From positions 860,276-924,275 of the forward strand of contig NZ_FPEH01000011.1 in the NCBI RefSeq assembly GCF_900117425.1: a DNA stretch of 64,000 nt, given 5' to 3'. The number at the start of each line of letters is the position of its first letter. Position 1 is the first letter of the stretch. Position numbers and translations under genes: made by a program. Positions 25,534 through 37,481 of this stretch are shown here, piece by piece. Under the pieces are notes generated by a model. That model was given only the letters and a program-made list of their open reading frames with translations, was not told the DNA's origin and did no database searches. Source of the stretch: Novosphingobium sp. NDB2Meth1 (GTDB lineage: Bacteria > Pseudomonadota > Alphaproteobacteria > Sphingomonadales > Sphingomonadaceae).

Positions 25534-26823
25534 ATGGATTTCGAACCGACCGAACGGCAGGTCTACTGGCGCAACCGCGTGCGCGATTTCATCGAGACCA
25601 ACGTCCGCCCGCGCCACAAGGACTACAAGGCCGAGCAGGCCAGCGGTGGCCGCTGGAAGGTGCTGCAGGTGGTCGAGGAAGAGAAGGCCAAGGCCAAGGC
25701 CGCCGGCATCTGGAACCTGTTCATGCCCCCGCGCAACGCCGGGCATCACCATGTCGAAGACACGTTCGAGTTTGAAGGCCCCGGCCTCACCAACCTCGAA
25801 TATGCGCTCTGCGCCGAAGAGATGGGCCGCATTTCGTGGGCCAGCGAAGTGTTCAATTGCTCCGCGCCCGATACCGGCAACATGGAAGTGTTCCACCGCT
25901 ACGGCACGCTCGAGCAGAAGGAGCGCTGGCTGCGCCCGCTGATGAACGGCGAGATCCGCTCCGCCTTCCTGATGACCGAGCCGCTGGTCGCCTCGTCGGA
26001 CGCGACCAACATCGAAACCCGCATGGTCCGCGAAGGCGATGAATACGTCATCAACGGCCGCAAGTGGTGGTCTTCGGGCCTCGGCGATCCGCGCTGCAAG
26101 ATCGCCATCGTCATGGGCAAGACCGACACCAGCGCCAAGCGCCACCAGCAGCAATCGCAGGTGCTTGTTCCGATGGACGCGCCGGGGGTGAACATCATCC
26201 GCCACCTTCCGGTGTTCGGCTACGATGATGCGCCGCATGGCCACATGGAAGTCGTGCTCGAGAACGTCCGCGTCCCCGTCTCCAACGTCGTTCTCGGCGA
26301 AGGGCGCGGGTTCGAGATCGCGCAAGGCCGCCTCGGGCCGGGCCGCATCCACCACTGCATGCGCACCATCGGCGTCGCGGAGGAAGCGCTCGCCAAGATG
26401 GCCCGCCGCCTCCAGTCGCGCATCGCGTTCGGCAAGCGGATTTCCGAGCATTCGGTGTGGGAAGAACGCATCGCGCGTGCCCGCATCGATATCGAGATGA
26501 CCCGCCTGCTCTGCCTGAAGGCGGCGGACATGATGGACAAGGTCGGCAACAAGGCCGCCGCGCTCGAAATCGCGATGATCAAGGTGCAGGCCCCCAACAT
26601 GGCGCTGCGCATCATCGACGATGCGATCCAGGCCCACGGCGGCGGCGGCGTCTCCGAAGACTTCGGCCTCGCCGAAGCCTATGCACACCAGCGCACGCTG
26701 CGCCTCGCGGACGGTCCGGACGAAGTCCACGCCCGCGCCGTCGCCCGCATCGAATATGCGCGCCACACCGATCTGCCGAGCGATCCGGGCTTCAGCTCGG
26801 GCGACATGGCGATCTCGCGGTAA
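25534..26823 (+). CDS. ACAD10/11-type acyl-CoA dehydrogenase
   Basis: A 429-residue dehydrogenase. [14 protein letters not shown] and [21 protein letters not shown] are diagnostic of the ACAD10/ACAD11/LvaC subgroup rather than ordinary fatty acyl-CoA dehydrogenases, and the region that normally holds the base reads [11 protein letters not shown], as in that subgroup. In this subgroup a kinase phosphorylates a 4-hydroxyacyl-CoA and the dehydrogenase-like enzyme then processes the phosphorylated product. The cognate kinase-type gene is at 28122. Well supported as to family; substrate unknown. Confidence 0.85.
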   Translation: MDFEPTERQVYWRNRVRDFIETNVRPRHKDYKAEQASGGRWKVLQVVEEEKAKAKAAGIWNLFMPPRNAGHHHVEDTFEFEGPGLTNLEYALCAEEMGRISWASEVFNCSAPDTGNMEVFHRYGTLEQKERWLRPLMNGEIRSAFLMTEPLVASSDATNIETRMVREGDEYVINGRKWWSSGLGDPRCKIAIVMGKTDTSAKRHQQQSQVLVPMDAPGVNIIRHLPVFGYDDAPHGHMEVVLENVRVPVSNVVLGEGRGFEIAQGRLGPGRIHHCMRTIGVAEEALAKMARRLQSRIAFGKRISEHSVWEERIARARIDIEMTRLLCLKAADMMDKVGNKAAALEIAMIKVQAPNMALRIIDDAIQAHGGGGVSEDFGLAEAYAHQRTLRLADGPDEVHARAVARIEYARHTDLPSDPGFSSGDMAISR

Positions 26824-26835
26824 GGCCAGAAATCT

Positions 26836-26926
26836 CCCCTCCCGCTTGCGGGAGGGGCCGGGGGAGGGCATGTTCGCGCTCGCCCCCAACACACCCTCCC
26901 CTAACCCCTCCCGCAGGCGGGAGGGG
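26836..26926. repeat. Two perfect GC-rich hairpins (CCCCTCCCGC palindromes)
   Basis: CCCCTCCCGC-tt-GCGGGAGGGG (26836-26857) and CCCCTCCCGC-ag-GCGGGAGGGG (26905-26926) have perfect 10-bp stems, 47 bp apart, with GGGGGAGGG/CCCTCCCC related sequence between. REP-like. It fills the gap between two co-directional catabolic genes and could block 3' decay or attenuate transcription. Confidence 0.8.
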
Positions 26927-26946
26927 AACTGTGCAAGGTAGCCCCC

Positions 26947-28035
26947 ATGAAAGCCGCCATCCTCGAAGCCGCCGGCCAGCCGCTCGTCATCGATCAGCTC
27001 ACCGTGTCGAAGCCCGGCCCGCATGAAGTGCTGATCCGCACCGCCGCCTGCGGCCTGTGCCATTCGGACCTGCACTTCATCGAAGGCACCTATCCGCACC
27101 CGATGCCCTGCGTCGGCGGACACGAGGCGGCGGGCATTGTCGAGGAAGTCGGCAGCGAAGTGCGCACGGTGAAGAAGGGCGATGCCGTCGTCACCTGCCT
27201 CTCGGCCTTCTGCGGCCACTGCGAATTCTGCGTCACCGGCCGCATGGCCCTCTGCCTCGGCGGCGACACCCGCCGCCGCCCCGGCGAGGCCCCGCGGCTC
27301 ACCCGCAGCAGCGACGGCGGCGTCGTCAACCAGATGCTCAATCTCTCGGCCTTTGCCGAAATGATGCTGATCCACGAACACGCCTGCGTCGCGATCAACC
27401 CCGAAATGCCGCTCGACCGCGCCGCCGTCATCGGCTGCGCCGTCACCACCGGCGCGGGCACGATCTTCAACGCCTGCAAGGTCACGCCGGGTGAAACCGT
27501 CGCAGTGATCGGCTGCGGCGGCGTCGGCCTCGCGACCATCAACGCGGCCAAGATCGCCGGCGCCGGCCGGATCATCGCCGCCGATCCGATGCCGGAGAAG
27601 CGCGAACTCGCGATCAAGCTCGGCGCCACCGATGTCGTCGATGCGCTCGATCCCGATGCCGCCAAGCAGATCGTCGAGTTGACCAAGGGCGGCGTCGATC
27701 ACGCGGTCGAAGCCGTCGGCCGCCCCGCCTCGGGTGATCTCGCGGTCGCCTCGCTCCGCCGCGGCGGCACCGCCACGATCCTCGGCATGATGCCGCTCCA
27801 GCACAAGGTCGGCCTCTCCGCCTTCGATCTGCTCTCGGGCAAGAAGCTGCAGGGCGCGATCATGGGGATGAACCACTTCCCGGTCGATCTCCCCCGCCTC
27901 GTCGATTTCTACATGCGCGGCCTGCTCGATCTCGACACCATCATCGCCGAGCGCATCCCGCTCGAAGGCATCAACGAAGGCTTCGAGAAGATGAAGGCCG
28001 GCCACTCGGCCCGCTCGGTGATCGTGTTCGACTAG
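26947..28035 (+). CDS. Zinc-dependent alcohol dehydrogenase (MDR family)
   Basis: A 362-residue medium-chain dehydrogenase. The catalytic zinc ligands lie in AACGLCHSDLH and GGHEAAG, and the structural zinc lobe in CGHCEFCVTGRMALC. GCGGVG is the NAD-binding loop, with Asp after it (AADPMPEKR) favouring NAD. It could oxidise a hydroxy intermediate of the island, between the ACAD10/11-type dehydrogenase and the kinase. Start at ATG 26947, 21 bp after a hairpin. Confidence 0.88.
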   Translation: MKAAILEAAGQPLVIDQLTVSKPGPHEVLIRTAACGLCHSDLHFIEGTYPHPMPCVGGHEAAGIVEEVGSEVRTVKKGDAVVTCLSAFCGHCEFCVTGRMALCLGGDTRRRPGEAPRLTRSSDGGVVNQMLNLSAFAEMMLIHEHACVAINPEMPLDRAAVIGCAVTTGAGTIFNACKVTPGETVAVIGCGGVGLATINAAKIAGAGRIIAADPMPEKRELAIKLGATDVVDALDPDAAKQIVELTKGGVDHAVEAVGRPASGDLAVASLRRGGTATILGMMPLQHKVGLSAFDLLSGKKLQGAIMGMNHFPVDLPRLVDFYMRGLLDLDTIIAERIPLEGINEGFEKMKAGHSARSVIVFD

Positions 28036-28050
28036 TCCAATCAACAGGAA

Positions 28051-28071
28051 ACCCCGGGACACAACCGGGGT
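28051..28071 (+). other. Small intergenic hairpin
   Basis: ACCCCGG (28051-28057) and CCGGGGT (28065-28071) form a 7-bp stem with a 7-nt loop. No T-run follows, so it is not a typical intrinsic terminator; the next gene starts at 28122. Confidence 0.4.
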
Positions 28072-28121
28072 AAAGGGGAGCAGGCTGCGCCAGGACGCGG
28101 CCTCACCAACGGGAAAGACCA

Positions 28122-29195
28122 ATGACCGAAGCTATCGACGCCCAGGCCGCCTTCACCGGCACCGTAGCCCCCGAAGGCGCGGACAAGCTCGACGAAGCGA
28201 AGCTCACCGCTTGGTTCGAAGCCAATGTCGCGGGCTTCATAGGCCCGCTCACCGTTTCCAAGTTCAAGGGCGGCCAGTCGAATCCCACATACCGGATCGA
28301 TGCGCCGTCTGGCCCCTATGTCCTGCGCCGCAAGCCCTTCGGCAAGCTGCTCCCCAGCGCGCACGCGGTGGACCGCGAATACAAGGTGCAGGCCGCGCTC
28401 GCCCCCACCGGCTTTCCGGTCGCTCCGCAATATGGCCTGTGCACCGATGACGATGTCGTCGGCTCGTGGTTCTATGTCATGGGCTGCGTCGATGGCCGCA
28501 CGATCTGGGACGGTGCGATGCCCGGCGCGAGCCGCGAGGAACGCAGCGCCACGTATTTCGCGATGGTCGATACCCTCGCCGCGCTCCACAGCGTGGATGT
28601 GGAGGCCGTGGGCCTTTCCGATTTCGGCAAGCCCGGCAACTACTTCGGCCGCCAGGTCGATCGCTGGACCAAGCAGTACCGCCTCTCCGAAACCGAACGC
28701 ATGGAGCCGATGGAGCGCCTCATCGAGTGGCTCCCGCGCACCCTGCCCGAACAGACCCGCACCAGCGTCGTCCACGGCGACTACCGCATCGACAACATGA
28801 TCTTTGCCCATGGCGAGCCCAAGCCGCTCGCCGTGCTCGACTGGGAACTTTCGACCCTGGGGGATCCCCTCGCCGATTTCACCTACTTCTGCATGGCCTG
28901 GTCCACCGACAACGGCGGCCGCTCGGGCGTCGCCGACCTCGACCGCGCCGCGCTCGGCATTCCGGAGCTCGACGAAGTCGTCGCGCGCTACTGCGAGAAG
29001 ACGGGGCGCGACGGCCTCCCCGGCATGGACTGGTACCTCGCCTACAACTACTTCCGCCTCGCCGGCATCATCCAGGGCATCAAGAAGCGCTACCTCGACG
29101 GCACCGCCAGCAGCGCCCACGCCAAGGCCATGTCCGACCGCGTCGGCCCGCTGGCGGATACAGCGTGGGAGTATGCGCTGAAGGCAGGGGCCTGA
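28122..29195 (+). CDS. ACAD10/11-type kinase (APH phosphotransferase family)
   Basis: A 357-residue protein-kinase-like phosphotransferase. KFKGGQSNPTYR is the nucleotide loop, HGDYRIDN the Brenner/catalytic loop, and VLDWELSTLGDP the metal-binding loop. This exact pattern marks the ACAD10/11 N-terminal domain and LvaA, which phosphorylate 4-hydroxyacyl-CoAs, not antibiotics. With the ACAD10/11-type dehydrogenase at 25534 it forms a two-gene version of the fused human proteins. I expect action on a 4-hydroxyacyl-CoA; the substrate is inferred. Confidence 0.85.
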   Translation: MTEAIDAQAAFTGTVAPEGADKLDEAKLTAWFEANVAGFIGPLTVSKFKGGQSNPTYRIDAPSGPYVLRRKPFGKLLPSAHAVDREYKVQAALAPTGFPVAPQYGLCTDDDVVGSWFYVMGCVDGRTIWDGAMPGASREERSATYFAMVDTLAALHSVDVEAVGLSDFGKPGNYFGRQVDRWTKQYRLSETERMEPMERLIEWLPRTLPEQTRTSVVHGDYRIDNMIFAHGEPKPLAVLDWELSTLGDPLADFTYFCMAWSTDNGGRSGVADLDRAALGIPELDEVVARYCEKTGRDGLPGMDWYLAYNYFRLAGIIQGIKKRYLDGTASSAHAKAMSDRVGPLADTAWEYALKAGA

Positions 29196-29198
29196 GAT

Positions 29199-29249
29199 CC
29201 TCCCCATTTTCGCGGAGCGCAAATGGGGAGGTGGCAGCCCGAAGGGCTG
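29199..29249. repeat. Hairpin repeat between kinase and MFS genes
   Basis: CCTCCCCATTT (29199-29209) pairs with AAATGGGGAGG (29221-29231), an 11-bp stem, followed by CAGCCC-gaa-GGGCTG (29235-29249). The downstream ggctgacggagggg resembles a dispersed repeat of sphingomonads. It lies 4 bp after the kinase stop and could end or attenuate the transcript. Confidence 0.75.
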
Positions 29250-29295
29250 ACGGAGGGGTAATGTCGGCGGGCACCAGACCCGCGAAAGGACGAGG

Positions 29296-30588
29296 ATGAA
29301 CGAACCGGCCGCGCTTGCACCAAAGCCTCTGTCGCTGCACCTCGTCCTCGCGGTCCTGCTCGTTGTCTACATCTTCAATTTCCTCGATCGCCAGATCGTC
29401 AATATCCTCGCCGAACCGATCCGCAGCGATCTCGGCCTCTCCGACACGCAGATCGGCCTGATGACCGGCATCGCGTTCGCCGCGTTCTACACCTTCCTTG
29501 GCATTCCCATCGCGCGCTATGCGGATCGGCCATCGACCAACCGGGTCGGCCTGATTGCCGGCGCGCTCGTCATCTGGTCGGGCATGACCGCGCTCTGCGG
29601 GCAGGCGCAGAATTTCGTGCAATTGCTGCTCGCGCGCATCGGCGTCGGCGTCGGTGAGGCGGGCTGCTCGCCCGCAGCCCATTCGCTGATCGCCGATCTC
29701 GCCCCGCCGGAAAAGCGCGCCTCGGCCCTTGCCATCTATGCGCTGGGCATCCCGATCGGCACGCTGCTGGGCATGCTGATCGGCGGGCTCCTTGCCGATA
29801 GTTATGGCTGGCGCGCGGCGTTCGTCGTCGTGGGCCTGCCCGGCATCCTGCTCGCTGGCGCAGTCATGCTGCTGATCCGCGATCCACGCCGCGCGGCCGC
29901 CCTCGGCGCCGCCACCGCGGTACAACCCCGCACCTTGTCCAACCGCGAAGCCCTGCGCGAAATCCTCAGCTCGCGCGCCTATGTCCTGCTCGTCGCAGCG
30001 GGATCGGCGGCCGCCTTCCTCAGCTATGGCAAGGCCACCTGGACGACGATTTTCTTCCAGCGCACCCATGGCCTCAGCGCAGGCGAAACCGGCTTCTGGT
30101 TCGGCATCTGGGGCGGTGTGGCCGCGATCGTCGGCACCTTCGCCGGTGGCTGGCTGGCGGACCGCTACGGCAAGGTCAATCGCCAGCACGTGCTGACCGC
30201 CCCCGCCGTCGGCTTCGCCCTCGCCGTCCCGCTCGCCATCGCTTCCTATGTCATGACTGACTGGCGCTGGGCGCTCGCGCTGCTGATGATCCCCACCCTG
30301 CTCAATTCGCTCTACTACGGCCCCTGCTTTTCGAGCGCACAAGGCCTCGTGAAACCCGAAGCCCGCGCCATGGCCAGCGCGGTCCTGCTTTTCAGCCAGA
30401 ACCTCATCGGGCTCGGCCTCGGTCCGCTCTTCTTCGGCATGCTGTCGGACTGGATCAAGCCGGTTGCCGGTGACGAAAGCGTGCGCTGGGTGCTCTATGG
30501 AGCTGCTCTCATCGGCTTTGTCCCCGCCTTCTTCTTCTGGCGCGCCTCGCTGCGACTCAACGAGGAACTGGACCGCAAGGGCCCTTAG
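29296..30588 (+). CDS. MFS transporter, Spinster-like
   Basis: A 430-residue, 12-TM major facilitator. FNFLDRQIVNILAEPIRSDLGLSDTQIG at TM1 and ARIGVGVGEAGCSPAAHSLI at TM4-5 are typical of the Spinster/MFS_1 group frequent in sphingomonads near catabolic genes. It probably imports the island's substrate. Separated from the kinase by a hairpin repeat, so it may be expressed separately. Confidence 0.85.
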   Translation: MNEPAALAPKPLSLHLVLAVLLVVYIFNFLDRQIVNILAEPIRSDLGLSDTQIGLMTGIAFAAFYTFLGIPIARYADRPSTNRVGLIAGALVIWSGMTALCGQAQNFVQLLLARIGVGVGEAGCSPAAHSLIADLAPPEKRASALAIYALGIPIGTLLGMLIGGLLADSYGWRAAFVVVGLPGILLAGAVMLLIRDPRRAAALGAATAVQPRTLSNREALREILSSRAYVLLVAAGSAAAFLSYGKATWTTIFFQRTHGLSAGETGFWFGIWGGVAAIVGTFAGGWLADRYGKVNRQHVLTAPAVGFALAVPLAIASYVMTDWRWALALLMIPTLLNSLYYGPCFSSAQGLVKPEARAMASAVLLFSQNLIGLGLGPLFFGMLSDWIKPVAGDESVRWVLYGAALIGFVPAFFFWRASLRLNEELDRKGP

Positions 30589-30633
30589 GCATGCCCCCTT
30601 TGCCCGGCGTGGCTCATCGGTTACCGCGCCGCA

Positions 30634-31437
30634 ATGCCTGCCCCGCTCACCGTAGCCGCCCTCTACCGCTTCGCTCGCTTCGCGGACCCGGCCGCCCTGC
30701 GCGCGCCGCTCCTCGAACTCGCGGAAGCGCAAGGCATCAGGGGCACGCTCATCCTCGCCCGCGAAGGCATTAACGGCACCATCGCCGGCACCACCGAGGG
30801 GATCGCGGCCATCATCGCCCACATCCGCGCCCTTCCCGGCTGCGCGGACCCTGACGTGAAGTATTCCGCCGCCAGCGAAATGCCCTTCGGCCGCCTCAAG
30901 GTCCGCCTGAAGCGGGAGATCGTCACGATGGGGCTGCCCGACATCGACCCGCTGGCGAGCGTCGGCACATACGTCGCCCCGCACGACTGGAACGCGCTTA
31001 TCAGCGATCCCGAGACCATCGTGATCGATACGCGCAACGACTACGAAGTCGCCGTCGGCACCTTTGCGGGCGCGATCAATCCCGAGACCCGCTCCTTCCG
31101 CGAGTTCCCCGCCTGGTTCCGCGCCGAACGCGAACGACTCCTAGGCAAGGGCAAGCAGCCCAAAGTCGCCATGTTCTGCACCGGCGGCATCCGCTGCGAG
31201 AAATCGACCGCCTTCCTCAAGGCCGAGGGCGTCGAAGAGGTCTATCACCTCAAGGGCGGCATCCTGCGCTATCTGGAAGAGGTGCCCGCCGAGCAGAGCC
31301 TCTGGCAGGGCGAATGCTTCGTGTTCGACGAACGCGTCGCCCTCGGCCATGGGCTGGCCGAGGGCGAGCATGTGCTATGCAAAAGCTGCGGCCGGGCTGT
31401 GCCGGCGGGCGAGAGCTGCGCCTGCACCGCAAGCTGA
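30634..31437 (+). CDS. trhO: tRNA uridine(34) hydroxylase (rhodanese domain, TrhO/YceA)
   Basis: A 267-residue protein. An N-terminal acylphosphatase-like half precedes a rhodanese domain whose active-site loop is [10 protein letters not shown]. TrhO makes 5-hydroxyuridine at tRNA position 34, the first step to cmo5U/mo5U. The C-terminus has a Cys motif ([16 protein letters not shown]) that may bind zinc, seen in many homologues. Convergent with clpB across a 110-bp repeat region. Confidence 0.87.
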   Translation: MPAPLTVAALYRFARFADPAALRAPLLELAEAQGIRGTLILAREGINGTIAGTTEGIAAIIAHIRALPGCADPDVKYSAASEMPFGRLKVRLKREIVTMGLPDIDPLASVGTYVAPHDWNALISDPETIVIDTRNDYEVAVGTFAGAINPETRSFREFPAWFRAERERLLGKGKQPKVAMFCTGGIRCEKSTAFLKAEGVEEVYHLKGGILRYLEEVPAEQSLWQGECFVFDERVALGHGLAEGEHVLCKSCGRAVPAGESCACTAS

Positions 31438-31443
31438 CCTGCC

Positions 31444-31537
31444 CCTCCCCCGCTCGGGGGAGGCCGGGTGGGGGTAACAAGCGCTCGAACCGCAAGCGCC
31501 GTACCCCCTCCCCCAACCCCTCCCCGCCGGGGAGGGG
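31444..31537. repeat. Double GC hairpin between convergent trhO and clpB
   Basis: CCTCCCCCG-ct-CGGGGGAGG (31444-31463) and CCCCTCCCC-gcc-GGGGAGGGG (31517-31537). It fills almost all of the convergent gap, so it may act as a bidirectional terminator or mRNA end stabiliser. It resembles the element at 26836. Confidence 0.75.
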
Positions 31538-31547
31538 GCATCCCGGC

Positions 31548-34127
<2,580 letters not shown>

Positions 34128-34600
34128 GGGTAAGACTTCCTCCTGATGCCCCGAAGGTAGTGTGTCATTTCGGCCACACAAGGACATGGATCAAAATTCC
34201 GCAGCCGTTCGTCGAAGCTCTTCGGGCGTCCATCCCGCAGGTTCGGCAACCATGTCTTGCCCCAGCCCCTCAACGCACAGGTTCTCGGTCGGTGCCGCAG
34301 CGACGTTCGTCGGGCGCTCGCTGTCCTACAGAGAGCAAACCCGCTATGGCCAAGTTGATGACTTTTGGCCGCGCCTCCTTGCCAAACCAGATGATCGTCT
34401 CAGTCGATCAAAACGCCCTCACTGATCGAACCGAGTTATTCCTCAGGACTGTGTCAACCGTGTCAACCCCCACCCCGAATGGGCCAAGCGGCTCGCGAAT
34501 CGATTTTGCTTCTGTTCAGCCACGCCATGCTCTGGAACAGAGCACGCATCCCTTCCAGCGCGACCGCCGACCAGTGGTCCGCCCCAGCCGCAGGATCACC
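34128..34600. other. 473-bp divergent gap between clpB and the M16 peptidase
   Basis: The clpB leader (SD at its start) occupies the left end. The rest has no recognisable gene, RNA or strong repeat. A short open frame (34162-34425) has no family resemblance and no good ribosome site. Composition looks less G+C-rich than the genes on each side. It may hold the promoters of both genes or remnants of an older gene. Confidence 0.5.
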
Positions 34601-37459
34601 ATGCCCCGTTCGTTGATGGCCTCCCTCCTCGCGCTTCCCGTCCTCCTTGCCGCCGCGCCCGCGCTCGCCGCCGATCCGGCCGCACCCCAAATCTCTTCTG
34701 CTGCGCTCAAGGCCGCGCCGGTCGCCGATCTCGTCAAGGCGGTCGACATCCCCTACGAGCGCTTCACCCTGCCCAACGGCCTCACTGTCCTCGTCCACAC
34801 CGATCGCAAGGCGCCCGTGGTCGCGATCTCGGTGTGGTACAAGGTCGGCTCCAAGAACGAACCGCGCGGCAAGACCGGGTTCGCCCACCTCTTCGAGCAC
34901 CTGATGTTCAACGGCTCGGAAAACGCGCCGGAAGACTTCTTCACCCCGCTCAAGGAAGTCGGTGCGACCGATGCCAACGGCACGACCTGGTTCGACCGCA
35001 CCAACTACTACGAGACGGTACCGACCGCCGCGCTCGACCGCGCGCTGATGCTCGAGAGCGACCGTATGGGCCACCTGCTCGGCGCGGTGACGCAGGAGAA
35101 GCTCGATAACCAGCGCGGCGTCGTCCAGAACGAGAAGCGGCAGAGTGACAACGCGCCCTTCGGCCTGATCGAATATGAAGAGTTCGAGACGCTCTACCCC
35201 GCCGGACATCCCTATCACCACACCACGATCGGCTCTATGGCAGACCTCGACAGTGCCAGCCTTGCCGACGTGAAGGGCTGGTTCCGCGATCACTACGGCC
35301 CCAACAACGCGATCCTCGTCCTCGCGGGCGACATCGACGCCGCCACCGCCAAGGCCAAAGTGGAGAAGTGGTTCGGCGCGATCCCTGCCGGTCCAGCTGT
35401 CCAGCCGGTCAGTGTGCCGGTGCCGACGCTCCCCGCCCCCATCGTTCGCACCGTGCAGGACCGCGTCGCCACCACCCGCGTCTACCGCATGTGGGCGATC
35501 CCCGGGCTCGACAATCCGGACTACCTCCCGCTGCAGGTCGGCGGCCTGATCCTCGGCGGCCTCGCCAGCTCGCGGCTCGACGATGCGCTGGTGCGCGGCG
35601 CGCAGACCGCCGTCTCCGCCTCCGCCCACGCCGATGTCTTCGCGCAGGGCGGCCAGTTCATCATGGAAGCCGATGTGAAGCCAGGCGCGGACCCCGCCAA
35701 GGTCGGCGCAGCGCTCGATGCCGAGCTCACCCGCCTGATGACCGAAGGTCCAACGGCAGACGAGCTCGCCCGCGCTGCCACGTCGTTCGCCGCCAGCGAG
35801 ATCCGCTCGCTCGAATCGGTTGGTGGCGGCGGCGGCAAGGCCGCCACCCTCGCCGAAGGGCTGCTCTATTCGGGCGATCCGGCCAACTACCGCAAGGAAC
35901 TCGAAGCCGCGGCCAAGCTCACCCCAGCCGCGGTGCGCGATGCGCTGGCCAAGTGGCTCAAGCGCCCGGTCTTCGCGCTGACGGTCGTGCCGGGCAATCG
36001 CACCGGCGGCGGCGAAGCGCGCGGCGGCGATGCAGCACTGCCCACGGCTGCCCCGGCGCCGGTCGTCGCGGCCGCTGCGGCGACCACGGTGGATGCCGAC
36101 CGCAGCAAGATCCCGTCCGGCGGCGACGTCCCCACGCTCGATTTCCCCGCCATCGAGCGCACCAGCCTCAAGAACGGCATCAAGGTCGTCTTCGCCCGTC
36201 GCAGCGCGGTGCCGGTCGTCTCGGTGCGCGTCTCGTTCGATGCGGGCTATGCCGCCGATCCGAAGGACGCGCGCGGCACCACGTCGCTGCTGCTGCGGCT
36301 GATGAACGAGGGCACCACCAGCCTCGATTCGTCCGCCCTCGCCCGCGCCAAGGAAACGCTGGGCGCCTCGATCAACGGCGTAGGCCTGCCCGATTCGACG
36401 GCGTTCGAGCTGAACGCGCTGGTGCCCAACCTCGCACCATCGCTCGATCTCCTCGCCGATTACGTGCGCCACCCCGCGCTCGATCCAGCGGAGCTTGAAC
36501 GCGTGCGCGCCCAGCAGCTGAGCACGATCCAGTCCGAGCGCACCGATCCCTATTCGCTCGCCAGCCGCACACTCTACCCGGCGATCTACGGCCCGGCCCA
36601 TCCCTATGGTTATGCTCCGACGGGCACAGGCGAAGCGGATGTCGTGAAGAAGCTGACCCGCGCCGATCTCGCCGCCTTCCACGCCCGCTGGCTGCGTCCC
36701 GACCGCGCGACGATCTATGTCGTGGGCGATACCAGGCTCGCCGATGTGGTTCCACTACTCGAAAAGAGCTTCGGTGATTGGCCGTCGAACCGAATGGCCC
36801 CGCCGGTCAAGGACTTCTCCTCGCCGATCCCCACACCTGCCCCGCGCATCGTGCTCATCGACCGGCCCGGGTCGCCGCAGTCGATGATCGTCGGCGGCGA
36901 AGTCATCGCGGCCAAGGGCACGGACGACACGGTCACCCTGCGCACCGCCAACGACGTGCTCGGCGGCGATTTCCTCAGCCGCATGAACACCAACCTGCGC
37001 GAGACCAAGGGCTGGTCCTACGGTGTCGACAGCGCGATCAGCGACCGTGCGGACCGGTTGATCTTCCGGATCATCGCCCCCGTCCAGACCGATCAGACCG
37101 GCCCCTCGATCCGCGAACTGCAGGGCGAAATGACGCGCTATCTCGGTGCCAAGGGCACCACACCGGAAGAGACCGCGCTCGCCACCCAGGGCAGCGCGCG
37201 CGAACTGCCCGGCGCGTTCGAAACCTCGGGCGCGGTCCTCGAAGGCGTGGCCAAGATCGAAACCTACAAGCGGCCGGACAACTACTACGCCACGCTTCCC
37301 GCCCGCTACCGCGCGATGACGCCCGCCGACCTCGACGCAGCGGCGCGCAAGATCATCGATCCCAGCCGCATTGTCTGGGTCGTCGTCGGCGACGCGGCCA
37401 AGGTCAGGCCGCAGCTCGACGGGCTGGGCCTGCCGGTGGAAGTTATGAAAGCGGAGTAA
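34601..37459 (+). CDS. M16-family (pitrilysin-type) zinc peptidase, two-domain periplasmic
   Basis: A 952-residue protein starting at ATG 34601 with a signal peptide (ASLLALPVLLAAAPALA). The N-terminal M16 unit carries the inverted zinc motif HLFEH (residues 96-100). An Ala/Thr-rich linker near residue 480 leads to a second M16 unit (IERTSLKNGIKVVFARRS...) where the HxxEH site is absent, as is typical: one active and one inactive clam-shell half. Periplasmic members degrade peptides. In-frame sequence continues upstream to 34160 but lacks a signal peptide there, supporting the chosen start. Confidence 0.9.
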   Translation: MPRSLMASLLALPVLLAAAPALAADPAAPQISSAALKAAPVADLVKAVDIPYERFTLPNGLTVLVHTDRKAPVVAISVWYKVGSKNEPRGKTGFAHLFEHLMFNGSENAPEDFFTPLKEVGATDANGTTWFDRTNYYETVPTAALDRALMLESDRMGHLLGAVTQEKLDNQRGVVQNEKRQSDNAPFGLIEYEEFETLYPAGHPYHHTTIGSMADLDSASLADVKGWFRDHYGPNNAILVLAGDIDAATAKAKVEKWFGAIPAGPAVQPVSVPVPTLPAPIVRTVQDRVATTRVYRMWAIPGLDNPDYLPLQVGGLILGGLASSRLDDALVRGAQTAVSASAHADVFAQGGQFIMEADVKPGADPAKVGAALDAELTRLMTEGPTADELARAATSFAASEIRSLESVGGGGGKAATLAEGLLYSGDPANYRKELEAAAKLTPAAVRDALAKWLKRPVFALTVVPGNRTGGGEARGGDAALPTAAPAPVVAAAAATTVDADRSKIPSGGDVPTLDFPAIERTSLKNGIKVVFARRSAVPVVSVRVSFDAGYAADPKDARGTTSLLLRLMNEGTTSLDSSALARAKETLGASINGVGLPDSTAFELNALVPNLAPSLDLLADYVRHPALDPAELERVRAQQLSTIQSERTDPYSLASRTLYPAIYGPAHPYGYAPTGTGEADVVKKLTRADLAAFHARWLRPDRATIYVVGDTRLADVVPLLEKSFGDWPSNRMAPPVKDFSSPIPTPAPRIVLIDRPGSPQSMIVGGEVIAAKGTDDTVTLRTANDVLGGDFLSRMNTNLRETKGWSYGVDSAISDRADRLIFRIIAPVQTDQTGPSIRELQGEMTRYLGAKGTTPEETALATQGSARELPGAFETSGAVLEGVAKIETYKRPDNYYATLPARYRAMTPADLDAAARKIIDPSRIVWVVVGDAAKVRPQLDGLGLPVEVMKAE

Positions 37460-37481
37460 GGCGCGCTGGGCGAAGCCGGCC

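Noticed and set aside
25105..28122. 1005-codon minus-strand open frame
   Set aside because: It runs antisense to well-recognised dehydrogenase and kinase genes. Its product is a His/Arg/Asp/Ala-rich shadow typical of high-GC antisense frames.
34128..34190. Heat-shock (sigma-32) promoter for clpB
   Set aside because: A CTTGTGT lies at about 34177 on the minus strand, but no acceptable -10 follows at 13-17 bp.
34162..34425. 87-codon frame upstream of the M16 peptidase
   Set aside because: No signal, no domain, no ribosome site and unremarkable composition; probably chance.
34463..36682. 739-codon minus-strand open frame opposite the M16 peptidase
   Set aside because: Antisense to a clear two-domain M16 protein. 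No recognisable motif.
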